NCBI GenBank assembly: GCA_029210695.1
Contig: JARGFH010000015.1
Span: 1-63,399 of the forward strand
Source of the DNA: Acidimicrobiia bacterium
GTDB lineage: Bacteria > Actinomycetota > Acidimicrobiia > Spongiisociales > JAHEDJ01
DNA: 63,399 bases
Direction: 5' to 3'
This document shows, in pieces, positions 52,137 through 61,086 of the stretch. Position numbers and translations under genes: made by a program. The notes under the pieces were generated by a model. That model saw only the letters and a list, made by a program, of their open reading frames with translations, did no database searches and was not told the origin of the DNA. How positions within the stretch are numbered: the first letter of the stretch is position 1; every line of letters begins with the position of its first letter.

Positions 52137-53147
52137 ATGCCAACTCCAGCGCACGAGACCGCCCCCTTCGGCGCGGTATTTGCCGACAAGATGGCACTCA
52201 GCAGATGGGACGGAGAACACTTCGAGGAGCCGCGGCTCGAACCGGTCGCCCCGCTCCCGATCCACCCTGCCGCCCATGTGCTCCACTACTCGAGTTCTGT
52301 GTTCGAGGGTCTCAAGGCCCATCGCGGTGTCAAGGGCGATCTGCGTCTGTTTCGTCTCGACCGGCATATCGAGCGGATGCAAGCCAGTGCCCGGTTGCTC
52401 TACCTTCCACCTCCGGACGGGCCGCTCCTGGAGCGCATGATTATCGCGGTGGTCGATGCGGCCAGGGAGGCCATTCCCGAACCGCCTGGTTCCCTCTATC
52501 TGCGCCCGACCCTGGTGGGCACCGAGGCCAACGTCGGAGCCGCCGCCTCGCCCAGCAAGGAGGCGTTGCTCTATGTGCTCGGCTCGCCGGTCGGCGACTA
52601 CTTCTCCGGGGGGATCCGTCCGCTCAAGGTGGTGGTAGAGGCGCACCGTCCCCGGTCGACACCATCCTTCGGCATGGCCAAGACCGGCGCCAATTACGCG
52701 TCCGCCCTGGGGCTCATCATGGAGGCCAAACACACACACGCCGCAGACCAGGTCTTGTTCGCTCCCGGCGGCGATGTGCAGGAGACCGGCGCCGCCAACT
52801 TCATTCTGCTCGACGACGACCGTGTGCTGACCAAATCCCTCGACCCATCCTTCTTGCCCGGCGTTACCCGTGATTCCGTTCTCGTCATAGCTCGAGACCT
52901 CGGCTACGAGGTGATCGAGGCCGACTTCACCATCGACGAAATGCTGGAGTTCGCCGAGCGCGGCGAGGCCGCTCTCTCGGGCACGGCTGCTGTGCTGGCC
53001 GGCGTCGGCACCATCCTGCACGCGGGCAAGGAGCACAAGGTAGGGAGCGGGGAAGTCGGGCCGAACACCCTGCGCCTTCGTGCCGCCCTCACTGCTCTCC
53101 AGACAGGCGTGGCGCCCGATATCCACGGTTGGATCCGCACGGTCTAG
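52137..53147 (+). CDS. ilvE: Branched-chain amino acid aminotransferase (class IV)
   Basis: The 336-aa fold-type IV PLP enzyme interconverts Leu, Ile and Val with their keto acids. Motifs: [36 protein letters not shown], the cofactor-lysine context [13 protein letters not shown], and [14 protein letters not shown]. It corresponds to the roughly 330-370-aa BCAT type. ATG 52137 has AAGGGAGG 5-8 nt upstream. It lies inside the interrupted hut cluster, which is unusual. A broad-range aminotransferase tied to histidine or glutamate turnover is an alternative role. Confidence 0.9.
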   Translation: MPTPAHETAPFGAVFADKMALSRWDGEHFEEPRLEPVAPLPIHPAAHVLHYSSSVFEGLKAHRGVKGDLRLFRLDRHIERMQASARLLYLPPPDGPLLERMIIAVVDAAREAIPEPPGSLYLRPTLVGTEANVGAAASPSKEALLYVLGSPVGDYFSGGIRPLKVVVEAHRPRSTPSFGMAKTGANYASALGLIMEAKHTHAADQVLFAPGGDVQETGAANFILLDDDRVLTKSLDPSFLPGVTRDSVLVIARDLGYEVIEADFTIDEMLEFAERGEAALSGTAAVLAGVGTILHAGKEHKVGSGEVGPNTLRLRAALTALQTGVAPDIHGWIRTV

Positions 53148-53211
53148 CTCGTCCGGCGGTCGATTGTCTATCCCTCCGAGTAGCGTGAGGGTGAGCAATC
53201 GAGAGGCTGAC

Positions 53212-54870
53212 ATGAGCGGGCCACGCGCCATCCGGGCTCCACGCGGAACCGACCTGTCGACCAAGGGCTGGCTACAGGAAGCCGCCCTGCGGTCGCTGAT
53301 GAACAACCTCGACCCGGAGGTAGCCGAGAACCCGGATGAACTCGTCGTGTATGGAGGTCGGGGCAAGGCAGCCCGCAACTGGGATGCTTTCGACGCCATA
53401 GTGCGCACGCTTCGCTCGCTTGAGAACGATGAGACGATGCTGGTTCAGTCGGGGAAACCGGTCGGAGTGTTTCGCACCCACGAGATGGCACCGCGAGTGC
53501 TGATCGCCAACAGCCTGCTCGTTCCCGATTGGGCCGACTGGGAGCACTTCTGGGATCTCGAAGCGGCCGGCCTCATGATGTACGGCCAGATGACGGCAGG
53601 GTCGTGGATCTACATAGGCACGCAGGGAATCCTCCAGGGAACGTATCAGACGTTTCTGGCGATCGCCGAGAAGCGTTTTGGAGGTTCGCTGAAAGGCACC
53701 CTCACTCTCACGGCGGGGCTCGGTGGGATGGGCGGTGCACAGCCGCTGGCCGTCACCATGAATGACGGTGTCGTGTTGTGCGTCGAGGTCGATCCGATCC
53801 GAATCCAGCGGCGGATCGAGACCGGATATCTCGATGTGGCCGCCGGATCGCTCGACGAGGCGATGGCCCTGTGCGAGTCGGCTGTACGCGAGAAGAGGAA
53901 GCTCTCGGTCGGCATCGAGGGAAATGCTGCTGACGTATTTCCTGAGCTCCTTCGGCGCGACATCGCATTCGACATCGTCACCGATCAAACCTCCGCCCAC
54001 GATCCGCTCAACGGGTACATTCCCCGCGGCTACGACCTGGAGACGGCTGCCAAGCTCAGGAGCGACGATCGGGATCGTTACATCGCCGAGGCCAGGGACT
54101 CGATGGCGCGTCACTGCGGGGCGATGGTCGGATTCCTGGAACGCGGCTCAGAGGTGTTCGATTACGGCAATAACCTGCGCGGCGAGGCGAAGTTGGGCGG
54201 CTTCGAGAACGCGTTCGCCTACCCCGGTTTTGTGCCCGCCTACATTCGCGATCTGTTCTGCGAGGGGATGGGCCCGTTCCGCTGGATAGCGCTGTCCGGG
54301 GACCCGGCCGACATCGCCGCCACCGACCAGGCACTGATCGACCTGTTCCCCGAGAACCGCGGCTTGCATCGCTGGATCGAGATGGCTCGCCAGCGGGTCC
54401 ACTTTCAGGGACTCCCCGCCCGGATCTGCTGGCTCGGCTACGGCGAGCGGGACAGGGCGGGTCTCGCCTTCAACGAACTGGTTCGCACGGGGAAGGTGGC
54501 CGCTCCGGTTGTCATAGGGCGCGATCACCTCGATTCCGGCTCGGTGGCCTCCCCGTATCGGGAGACCGAGGCGATGGCCGACGGATCCGATGCCGTGGCC
54601 GATTGGCCGATTCTGAATGCTCTACTCAACACGGCGTCCGGGGCCGCCTGGGTGGCGGTTCACCATGGTGGTGGGGTTGGAATGGGAAAGTCCATCCATG
54701 CCGGGGCGCAGGTGGTGGCCGACGGCACCGAGGAAGGCGCGCTACGACTCAGCCGCGTCCTCACCAATGATCCGGGGACCGGAGTCATGCGTCACGTGGA
54801 TGCCGGCTACCAGCGGGCGAAGGACGTTGCCAAAGAGCGGGGCGTCGGTATCCCGATGCTCGAGGGATAG
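53212..54870 (+). CDS. hutU: Urocanate hydratase
   Basis: The 552-aa NAD+-dependent enzyme converts urocanate to imidazolonepropionate. Family signatures are [17 protein letters not shown], the NAD-binding stretch [21 protein letters not shown], and [17 protein letters not shown] near the catalytic Cys. Length matches HutU (about 550). ATG 53212 has GAGAGG upstream. It precedes hutI by three bases, forming the downstream part of the histidine-degradation operon. Confidence 0.95.
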   Translation: MSGPRAIRAPRGTDLSTKGWLQEAALRSLMNNLDPEVAENPDELVVYGGRGKAARNWDAFDAIVRTLRSLENDETMLVQSGKPVGVFRTHEMAPRVLIANSLLVPDWADWEHFWDLEAAGLMMYGQMTAGSWIYIGTQGILQGTYQTFLAIAEKRFGGSLKGTLTLTAGLGGMGGAQPLAVTMNDGVVLCVEVDPIRIQRRIETGYLDVAAGSLDEAMALCESAVREKRKLSVGIEGNAADVFPELLRRDIAFDIVTDQTSAHDPLNGYIPRGYDLETAAKLRSDDRDRYIAEARDSMARHCGAMVGFLERGSEVFDYGNNLRGEAKLGGFENAFAYPGFVPAYIRDLFCEGMGPFRWIALSGDPADIAATDQALIDLFPENRGLHRWIEMARQRVHFQGLPARICWLGYGERDRAGLAFNELVRTGKVAAPVVIGRDHLDSGSVASPYRETEAMADGSDAVADWPILNALLNTASGAAWVAVHHGGGVGMGKSIHAGAQVVADGTEEGALRLSRVLTNDPGTGVMRHVDAGYQRAKDVAKERGVGIPMLEG

Positions 54871-54873
54871 ACC

Positions 54874-56220
54874 TTGGCACGCCGCGTTTGTAGCTTCTGC
54901 GAGAAGCCCGAAGACGAGGTAGCCCATCTCCTCGCCGGACCCAGTGGTGTCGCCATCTGCGATGAGTGCGCCGAACTGGCAGTGGAGATCACCGGTGACC
55001 ATGCGTTCGAGCAGACCTCGGGCGATCTCCTCATTACCGGCATCGATCGCATCATCACCAACGACCCACGGCTCGACGGGCCCATTGGGGAGGGCGCCAT
55101 TGCCGTCCGCAACGGGCGGATCACGTGGATCGGCCGGGAGCAAGACCTTCCATCGAGATATCGCGAGATAGTCACCCTCGAGTGCGGAGGTCGAACGGTC
55201 TTGCCCGGCTTTGTGGATGCCCACACCCATCTGGTGTTCGACGGGGACCGGGCGGATGAGTTCGGTCAACGTATGCGGGGGGCGAGCTACAAAACGATCA
55301 TGGCGGCCGGCGGCGGTATCCAGGCGACGGTCAGGGCGACCAGGGCAGCCGGGCCGGATCGTCTGCTCGAGGTGTCGATGGCACGAGCCGATCGGATGCT
55401 GTCGCTCGGTACGACCACGGTCGAGATCAAGTCCGGATACGGACTCGAGACGCTCACCGAGCGTCACATACTGGAGGTAGCTGCCGAGATCGGGAGCCGC
55501 CTGCCGCTCGACGTGGTGTCTACGTTCCTCGGAGCTCACGCCGTTCCGGATGAATACCGGTCGGATCGGGACGCCTACCTGTGGCTGATCGAGGAGGAGA
55601 TGCTGCCCGCGGTTGCCTCCATCGCCGAGTACTGCGATGTGTTCTGTGATGCCGGGGTATTTTCTGTCGACGAGGCGCGCCGGGTGTTGGCGGCCGGGCG
55701 CAGGCACGGATTGCGTCCGCGGCTCCACGCCAATCAGCTCGGCGACACGGGCGGGCTCGAACTGGCGGTCGAGGTCGGTGCTGTTTCGGCCGACCACCTC
55801 GAGCACGTCTCTGAACGCCAGGCTTCCTATCTGGCAGATGCCGGTGTCATCGCGGTGCTCCTCCCTGCGGCCTCGCTCTCGTTGCAGTCCGCTCAGGCTC
55901 CGGCCCGGTTGTTGCGAGATGCAGGGGTGACGGTCGCCCTGGCGACGGACTGCAACCCGGGAACGTCGAATGTTGAGTCGATGCAGTTCGTCGTTGCCCT
56001 GGGCGCCATGGAAATGGGTTTGACGGTGGAGGAGTCGATCTGGGCGGCCACCCGCGGCGGAGCTCTGGCCGTCGAAGAACCAGACAAGGGATGGCTGCGG
56101 GTAGGTGCAGTGGCCGACCTGCACGTGCTCGATACGGACAACTATCTCGATCTCGCCTACCGGCCGGATCGGCCCTGCACCTGGAAGGTGGTCAAAGACG
56201 GCCGGGTCGTCGTCGGATAG
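54874..56220 (+). CDS. hutI: Imidazolonepropionase with N-terminal ClpX-type zinc finger
   Basis: The 448-aa protein is a normal HutI amidohydrolase (about 50-448) with an extra N-terminal domain. HutI hydrolyses imidazolonepropionate to formiminoglutamate. Metal and substrate residues are in DAHTHLVFDGDR (His117, His119), LHANQLGDTGG and LATDCNPGTSN. Residues 1-45 match the C4 zinc-binding domain of ClpX: Cys6, Cys9, Cys29, Cys32 with CSFCEKPEDEV, LLAGPS and ICDEC. In ClpX this domain dimerises and binds adaptors or substrates. The start is TTG 54874, just after the hutU stop, with GAGGGA upstream. No internal ATG or well-placed GTG separates the domains, so a true fusion is likely. Confidence 0.93.
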   Translation: MARRVCSFCEKPEDEVAHLLAGPSGVAICDECAELAVEITGDHAFEQTSGDLLITGIDRIITNDPRLDGPIGEGAIAVRNGRITWIGREQDLPSRYREIVTLECGGRTVLPGFVDAHTHLVFDGDRADEFGQRMRGASYKTIMAAGGGIQATVRATRAAGPDRLLEVSMARADRMLSLGTTTVEIKSGYGLETLTERHILEVAAEIGSRLPLDVVSTFLGAHAVPDEYRSDRDAYLWLIEEEMLPAVASIAEYCDVFCDAGVFSVDEARRVLAAGRRHGLRPRLHANQLGDTGGLELAVEVGAVSADHLEHVSERQASYLADAGVIAVLLPAASLSLQSAQAPARLLRDAGVTVALATDCNPGTSNVESMQFVVALGAMEMGLTVEESIWAATRGGALAVEEPDKGWLRVGAVADLHVLDTDNYLDLAYRPDRPCTWKVVKDGRVVVG

Positions 56221-56285
56221 CCAGTCCACATCCGACCGGGTAGCAGGCATGAGGTATCGCCGTTAGCTTTTATGCTCTGGGCACC

Positions 56286-57068
56286 ATGAAACCGTTCTTC
56301 AGTCACGAGTATCCGATTGCGATGGCGCACCGTGGCAGCCGCCTGCTGTGGCCCGAGAACACGATGACCGCCTTCCAGGGTGCCGTCGATCTGGGGTTTC
56401 GATACCTCGAAACGGACCTTCACACCACTGCGGACGGGATCCTCGTGTGCTTCCACGACGACACCCTCGAACGCACGACCGATGCCACCGGGCTCATCAC
56501 CGACCGCACCTTCGCTGAGGTGCAGAGACTGGACGCCGGATTCCGCCATGAACCGTTGAAGGGGTTCCCCTTCCGCGGCAGGGGAGTGACCGTGCCGGCG
56601 TTGGAAGACGTGCTGACCGCCTTTCCGCATGCTCTGTTCACGCTCGACCTCAAGCAATCCGGGATTGAGCACATCGTCGTTGAGATGATCAATCGTCTCC
56701 GGCTTCACGATCGCGTCATCGTTGGATCGTTCAAGGATCTGCGCATCGCCCGGTTCCGGAAAATGGCGGGCCGGTCCGTCGCCACCTCGGCAGGACCATG
56801 GGAGACGAGAGCTCTCTGGGCGGGCGCCCGCCTCGGCCGATCGCTGCGCATCCCGGCCGACGCGCTACAGGTGCCGGTCTCATACGGACGGACCACCGTC
56901 GTCGACGCCAGGTTCGTGCACGCGGCCCACGAAGCAGGCAAGCAGGTTCACGTCTGGACGGTGAATGAACCCGACGAGATGCGCTATCTCCTCGACCTCG
57001 GCGTCGACGCCCTCATCTCGGATCGCGTCGACATCGTGCACCAGGTCATGCGGGATCACCTTCAGTAG
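56286..57068 (+). CDS. Glycerophosphodiester phosphodiesterase
   Basis: The 260-aa TIM-barrel enzyme cleaves glycerophosphodiesters to glycerol 3-phosphate and alcohol. Catalytic signatures: AHRGSRLLWPENTM, LETDLHTTADG, and CFHDDTLERTTDATG. C-terminal VWTVNEPDEMRYLLDLGVD closes the barrel. No signal peptide, so it is cytosolic (UgpQ-like). ATG 56286 follows TATGCT (56271-56276) by 9 nt with no Shine-Dalgarno. Not part of the hut pathway. Confidence 0.92.
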   Translation: MKPFFSHEYPIAMAHRGSRLLWPENTMTAFQGAVDLGFRYLETDLHTTADGILVCFHDDTLERTTDATGLITDRTFAEVQRLDAGFRHEPLKGFPFRGRGVTVPALEDVLTAFPHALFTLDLKQSGIEHIVVEMINRLRLHDRVIVGSFKDLRIARFRKMAGRSVATSAGPWETRALWAGARLGRSLRIPADALQVPVSYGRTTVVDARFVHAAHEAGKQVHVWTVNEPDEMRYLLDLGVDALISDRVDIVHQVMRDHLQ

Positions 57069-57074
57069 CGATGG

Positions 57075-57127
57075 AGCCCCTACCCCTCGCCTGTCGGCGA
57101 GCGGTACTTCCCCTCAAGGGGGGACCG
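57075..57127 (+). repeat. Dispersed 50-bp repeat, copy 2
   Basis: This copy contains a GGCGAGC/GCCTGTC-like central dyad and ends CAAGGGGGGACCGG. It matches 6694-6748 in reverse orientation. Confidence 0.65.
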
Positions 57128-57161
57128 GACCCGCGACTAGCGACCCGCGACTCGCAACTAT
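57127..57161. repeat. Phased 7-bp repeat array (CGACCCG type)
   Basis: GGACCCG, CGACTAG, CGACCCG, CGACTCG and CAACTAT run in phase and end at the leuD stop codon, directly after the dispersed repeat. Confidence 0.6.
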
Positions 57162-57763
57162 CGAGCCCTCGGTCGGTGAGACGGGCGCCTCGACTCGAAG
57201 GCGTCGATCAGGTCGGCTTGCTGGAGGGTGATTCCGATGTCGTCGAGACCCTCGCGCATGCGACGCCGCACGAAGGGGTCCAGTTCGAACTCGGCGGTCA
57301 GTCCCGGCGCTTCGACGACCAGGTCGGCGAGGTCGATGGTCACGATCGCCTTCGGGTCTTCAGCCGCCAGATCGAGCAGGTACTGAACCTCTTTCTCGGT
57401 GAGCACAACCGGGAGCAGGCCCACCTTCGTGCAGTTCGTGAAGAAGATCTCTGCGAAGGAGGGGGCGATGATCGCTTCGAATCCCCAGCCCTCCAGGCTC
57501 CAGGGGGCGTGTTCGCGCGAGGACCCGGAACCGAAGTTCGGGCCGGTGACGAGCACCGGGGCCGAGGCGTACTCCGGTTTGTTCAGGACGAAATCCGGAT
57601 CGAGTTCCCCATCGGCAGTTCGACGCCAGTCCCAGAACAGGAACTCCCCGTAGCCGGTGCGCTCGATGCGTTTGAGGAACTGCTTGGGGATGATCTGGTC
57701 GGTGTCGATATTCGCTCTCGGCAAGGGCGCCATGGTCCCGGTGATTCGTTCAACGGCGCGCAT
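57158..57763 (-). CDS. leuD: 3-isopropylmalate dehydratase small subunit
   Basis: The 201-aa swivel-domain subunit of isopropylmalate isomerase works with LeuC to convert 2- to 3-isopropylmalate in leucine synthesis. Signatures: PLPRANIDTDQIIPKQFLKR at the N-terminus and GPNFGSGSSREHAPWSLEGWG with the substrate loop. Length is typical. ATG 57763 lies two bases from the leuC stop, with GGGAGG upstream; co-translated with leuC. Confidence 0.96.
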   Translation of the reverse strand: MRAVERITGTMAPLPRANIDTDQIIPKQFLKRIERTGYGEFLFWDWRRTADGELDPDFVLNKPEYASAPVLVTGPNFGSGSSREHAPWSLEGWGFEAIIAPSFAEIFFTNCTKVGLLPVVLTEKEVQYLLDLAAEDPKAIVTIDLADLVVEAPGLTAEFELDPFVRRRMREGLDDIGITLQQADLIDAFESRRPSHRPRAR

Positions 57764-57764
57764 C

Positions 57765-59168
57765 TCAACCCTCCCAGGTCCGCACATCGACAAATCGGCC
57801 GGCGATTGCGGCGGCGGCCGCCATTTCCGGACTCACCAGGTGGGTTCGCCCGTCTTTGCCCTGGCGCCCTTCGAAGTTCCGGTTTGAGGTCGAAGCGCAC
57901 CGATCGTACGGATCGAGGATGTCCGGATTCATTCCGAGGCACATCGAGCACCCGGCGTCGCGCCACTCGAATCCGGCTTCCGTGAAGATCCGGTCGAGCC
58001 CCTCCCGTTCCGCCTGGAGCTTCACCAATCCAGAGCCGGGTACGACGATGGCCGTGACCGTCGGCGCAACGTGCCGGCCGTCGACAACGGCCGCCGCCGC
58101 TCGCAGGTCCTCGATCCTGCCGTTCGTACAGGACCCAACAAATACCTTGTTGATATCGATCCCGGCGATCGGCGTTCCTGGTTCGAGTCCCATGTATTGC
58201 AGAGCGCGCTTCGTCGAATCCCGATCGTTGGCTTCCTCGAAGTCATCCGGCGACGGGATCATTGCCGTGACCGGCAGCGTCTGGCCGGGGTTGGTGCCCC
58301 ACGAAACGTACGGCTCGAGGTCCCCGGCTTCGATGAAGATCTCAGTGCGGAAGTCGGCCCCCTCGTCGGTGTGCAACCCTCGCCAGTCGGCGACAGCCGT
58401 CTCCCAGTCGTCGCCGGCCGGCGCGCCGGGACGCCCCTTCAGATAGGCGAAGGTGGTCTCGTCCGGGGCAACCATCCCCGCCCGGGCACCTGCCTCGATC
58501 GACATGTTGCAGATCGTCATGCGACCCTCCATCGAAAGGGCGCGAATCGTCGAACCCCGATATTCGACGACATGTCCGGTGGCTCCGGCCGTCCCGATCC
58601 GGGCAATGATGCCGAGGATGATGTCTTTGGCCGTGACGCCTTTGGGTAGGTCTCCGTCGACGTTGATCGCCATCGCCCCCGGCTTCGACTGGGGAAGGGT
58701 CTGGGTGGCGAGCACGTGCTCGACCTCCGAGGTACCGATGCCGAAGGCGAGTGCTCCAAAGGCGCCGTGGGTGGCCGTGTGTGAGTCACCACACACGATC
58801 GTCATGCCGGGTTGTGTAACGCCCTGCTCGGGCCCGATGACGTGAACGATCCCCTGCCTGGGGTCGTCGAGTCCGTACAGCGTGACGCCGAACTCGGCGC
58901 AGTTGTCGATCAAGGCCTCGATTTGCCGTTTAGAGAGAGGATCTGTGATGCCGAACCGGCGGCCGGTGGTTGGTACGCCGTGATCGATGGTGGCCAGCGT
59001 GAGGTCCGGACGCCGGACCGGGCGGCCCGCCAGGCGCAGCCCGTCGAATGCTTGCGGAGAGGTGACTTCGTGAACGAGGTGGAGATCGATGTAGAGGAGA
59101 TCCGGTTCGCCGGGCGCCGCGTGTACGACGTGGTCGTCCCAGACCTTGTCGAAGAGGGTTCTCGTCAT
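57765..59168 (-). CDS. leuC: 3-isopropylmalate dehydratase large subunit
   Basis: The 467-aa aconitase-family [4Fe-4S] enzyme forms isopropylmalate isomerase with LeuD. It starts [15 protein letters not shown], with [51 protein letters not shown] and [10 protein letters not shown] carrying the cluster cysteines. ATG 59168 has GGAAGG upstream. The preceding gene ends 60 bp before it. No leucine-rich leader peptide was found ahead of this gene. Confidence 0.97.
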   Translation of the reverse strand: MTRTLFDKVWDDHVVHAAPGEPDLLYIDLHLVHEVTSPQAFDGLRLAGRPVRRPDLTLATIDHGVPTTGRRFGITDPLSKRQIEALIDNCAEFGVTLYGLDDPRQGIVHVIGPEQGVTQPGMTIVCGDSHTATHGAFGALAFGIGTSEVEHVLATQTLPQSKPGAMAINVDGDLPKGVTAKDIILGIIARIGTAGATGHVVEYRGSTIRALSMEGRMTICNMSIEAGARAGMVAPDETTFAYLKGRPGAPAGDDWETAVADWRGLHTDEGADFRTEIFIEAGDLEPYVSWGTNPGQTLPVTAMIPSPDDFEEANDRDSTKRALQYMGLEPGTPIAGIDINKVFVGSCTNGRIEDLRAAAAVVDGRHVAPTVTAIVVPGSGLVKLQAEREGLDRIFTEAGFEWRDAGCSMCLGMNPDILDPYDRCASTSNRNFEGRQGKDGRTHLVSPEMAAAAAIAGRFVDVRTWEG

Positions 59169-59228
59169 CGGTGTCCTTCCGTGAAGGCGATAGCGTAGCC
59201 GCCGCGCTGAACCGCGTCCCGGAGTCCG

Positions 59229-59921
59229 TCACCGATCCGTGCTATCCCCGATCGGTGTCGGTTCGGGCTCTTCGCCGAAGACATGATCGAGCGCTTCGGC
59301 GAGGTCACCGAGCGCGGCGGATCTGGAAGGCGAAGCCACGAGGACCGCCCCGTCCCAATCCGAGCGGCTCAAACGGTGCTGAGCATCCAGCCAGTAGGCA
59401 GCCCGGCGCTCGCCGTCGTGGTATTGGTCGATTCTCCACCATTGTCCGTTGATCGCCTCGTCCCATCCGACCGACACGAGGTGTGAGACATCCGCGACTT
59501 CTCCGGTTCGATCGTCGAGAACGGTGATCGCTTTGAGGTGGCCCGCCTCGAAGGGCACCTTGACCAGGATCGGATAGATGCCGAAACGGGGGACGACCAT
59601 CTCGTCTTCGCAGGGGTACGTAACCGGATCGCCGTCGCCGACCGTGAACGTGTAGGAAGTCCAGATGGATTCGGGTGGAGCGGTGAGGTCCATGCTGGCC
59701 GACCACGAACCGATGAACCCGCCTTCGGCGAGGGCGAACGTGTCGTCGATTCGGAGCGATTCCTCGAGGTGCACGATGCTCCGCCGGCGCGCCCCGATGT
59801 GACGGTCTCGTTGCTCGATGCGCTCCCAGGTCGTTCCTTCATCGAAGGGCGGTGGCACGCGACTGCGGTCCCACCGGTCGGACGCACGACGCCAGACCCT
59901 CGACATCCGGTTCTCCGTCAT
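59229..59921 (-). CDS. Hypothetical protein, Trp-rich, coupled to a macrodomain gene
   Basis: The 230-aa soluble protein has no motif I recognise. Visible features are a basic, Arg-rich N-terminus (RVWRRASDRWDRSRV), a beta-rich middle with many aromatic residues (ESIWTSYTFTVGDG; WWRIDQYHDGERRAAYW) and an acidic C-terminus. No signal peptide or membrane helix. ATG 59921 overlaps the stop of the macrodomain gene (ATGA), so it may act with ADP-ribose-related chemistry. That is a guess from position. Confidence 0.65.
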   Translation of the reverse strand: MTENRMSRVWRRASDRWDRSRVPPPFDEGTTWERIEQRDRHIGARRRSIVHLEESLRIDDTFALAEGGFIGSWSASMDLTAPPESIWTSYTFTVGDGDPVTYPCEDEMVVPRFGIYPILVKVPFEAGHLKAITVLDDRTGEVADVSHLVSVGWDEAINGQWWRIDQYHDGERRAAYWLDAQHRLSRSDWDGAVLVASPSRSAALGDLAEALDHVFGEEPEPTPIGDSTDR

Positions 59922-60445
59922 TCCAGCGCCCTCTCGAAGGCGGCGGCGGTCTCGGCCTGATATCCGACCAACCGGATTTCCTGAAAGATCCCGGGGTGAG
60001 ATGCAACCCACTTGCGGCACGTGTCCGCGATTAAGTTGGTTGCTTCGGTGAGCGGGTAGCCGAATATACCGGCCGAAATGGCCGGCATCGCAACGGAGGT
60101 CGCTCCCGCGCCGGCCGCCGCCGAGAGGGCTGCGGCGACGGCCGCCCGCAGCAACGTCTCGTTGTCCCGACCGGCTGAGAAGCGCGGTCCGGCGACGTGA
60201 ATGATCCATTGGGCCGGCATATCTCCCGCACCGGTAACGGCCGCACCGCCGGGTTCGAGTGGCCCGTGTTCCCGAACCCAGGTGTCGGATTCCTCCTGCA
60301 CCACCACGCCGCCGGCCCGGACCATTGCCGCGGCAACGCCGCCGCCATGCTGGAGTTGCTCGTTGGCTGCATTCACGACCGCGTCAACATCTTGTTCGGT
60401 CAGGTCGCCTTGCACGACCCGGATCGGCTCAGTTGGTTCGTTCAC
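59918..60445 (-). CDS. Macrodomain protein (ADP-ribose binding)
   Basis: The 175-aa protein is essentially one macrodomain (YmdB/MacroD-like). GDLTEQDVDAVVNAAN starts the fold, HGGGVAAAMVRAGG forms the catalytic/binding loop, and VAMPAISAGIFGYPL is the second ligand loop. Such proteins bind or hydrolyse ADP-ribose derivatives, including O-acetyl-ADP-ribose. GTG 60445. It leads the operon with the hypothetical protein that overlaps it. Confidence 0.92.
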   Translation of the reverse strand: MNEPTEPIRVVQGDLTEQDVDAVVNAANEQLQHGGGVAAAMVRAGGVVVQEESDTWVREHGPLEPGGAAVTGAGDMPAQWIIHVAGPRFSAGRDNETLLRAAVAAALSAAAGAGATSVAMPAISAGIFGYPLTEATNLIADTCRKWVASHPGIFQEIRLVGYQAETAAAFERALE

Positions 60446-60493
60446 AATGCCAGGCTACGCGATTGCGGCCCGTTGTCCGATACAGTCCGGGCT

Positions 60494-61024
60494 ATGAAGT
60501 CCTGGCTCATCGTTTCGCTGCTGACCGTCGAACTCGGCGGGACGTTCGGAGTGGCCTCGGCGGAGGCCGTTGTTGTGTCGAGCGGTGAGATTGAGGTGAC
60601 CCTGTCGGTGGAGGTCGGAGGGAATCCGGTCGGAGTTGTTGCACACTTCATCGATCCCGGCGACGATCAGGAAACGGTGACCCTCGGGCATCAGGGCGCC
60701 GGGATTTACGGGGGCACCGCACTGGTTGAGCGGGCCGACTTGATTGTTGTGTTCGAAGCCATCGGCGCCGGCGCTGTTTCAGTACTGGCGCGGCCGGTGA
60801 CGTTGACCGAACTCGGCGTCGATCCAGCGCTTCTCCTCGACGAGGTGGGCACGTCTGCCGGGGGGGATGTGGAACTCAGGCTGGACGCCACCACGGAGCG
60901 CTGGGGGTGGGCGGCGCTCGGTCTCACCGCGGCCGCCTTGTCTCTGCTTGCCTGGTGGGCGCTGGCCGATTACCCGAAGCGCACGCGGTCCGCGATGCCC
61001 GAACCGGTTGACGAGGACCAATAG
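60494..61024 (+). CDS. Membrane-anchored secreted protein, YcnI/CopC-like layout
   Basis: The 176-aa protein has a signal peptide (WLIVSLLTVELGGTFGVASA), a beta-rich body (EIEVTLSVEVGGNPVGVVAHFID) and a C-terminal helix WGWAALGLTAAALSLLAWWAL. It is tethered by its C-terminus with the body outside. I do not recognise the family. A beta-sandwich of CopC/YcnI type is possible but there are no obvious metal ligands. ATG 60494 follows TACAGT (60481-60486) by 7 nt; leaderless type. Confidence 0.7.
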   Translation: MKSWLIVSLLTVELGGTFGVASAEAVVVSSGEIEVTLSVEVGGNPVGVVAHFIDPGDDQETVTLGHQGAGIYGGTALVERADLIVVFEAIGAGAVSVLARPVTLTELGVDPALLLDEVGTSAGGDVELRLDATTERWGWAALGLTAAALSLLAWWALADYPKRTRSAMPEPVDEDQ

Positions 61025-61086
61025 GGGTTCGTGCCGGTAATCCTCCTGGATGGATCCGGCCGCATTCGCACCGGGCGCGGCGCCGC

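Noticed and set aside
54742-56250. A 502-codon minus-strand frame opposite hutI
   Set aside because: HutI's metal-binding residues and zinc finger are on the plus strand. The antisense product has no recognisable domain.
57158-59300. A leucine attenuator ahead of leuC
   Set aside because: No Leu-rich leader peptide or competing stems were found. Only an 8-bp dyad (CACCGATC/GATCGGTG, 59230-59257) overlaps the end of the upstream gene.
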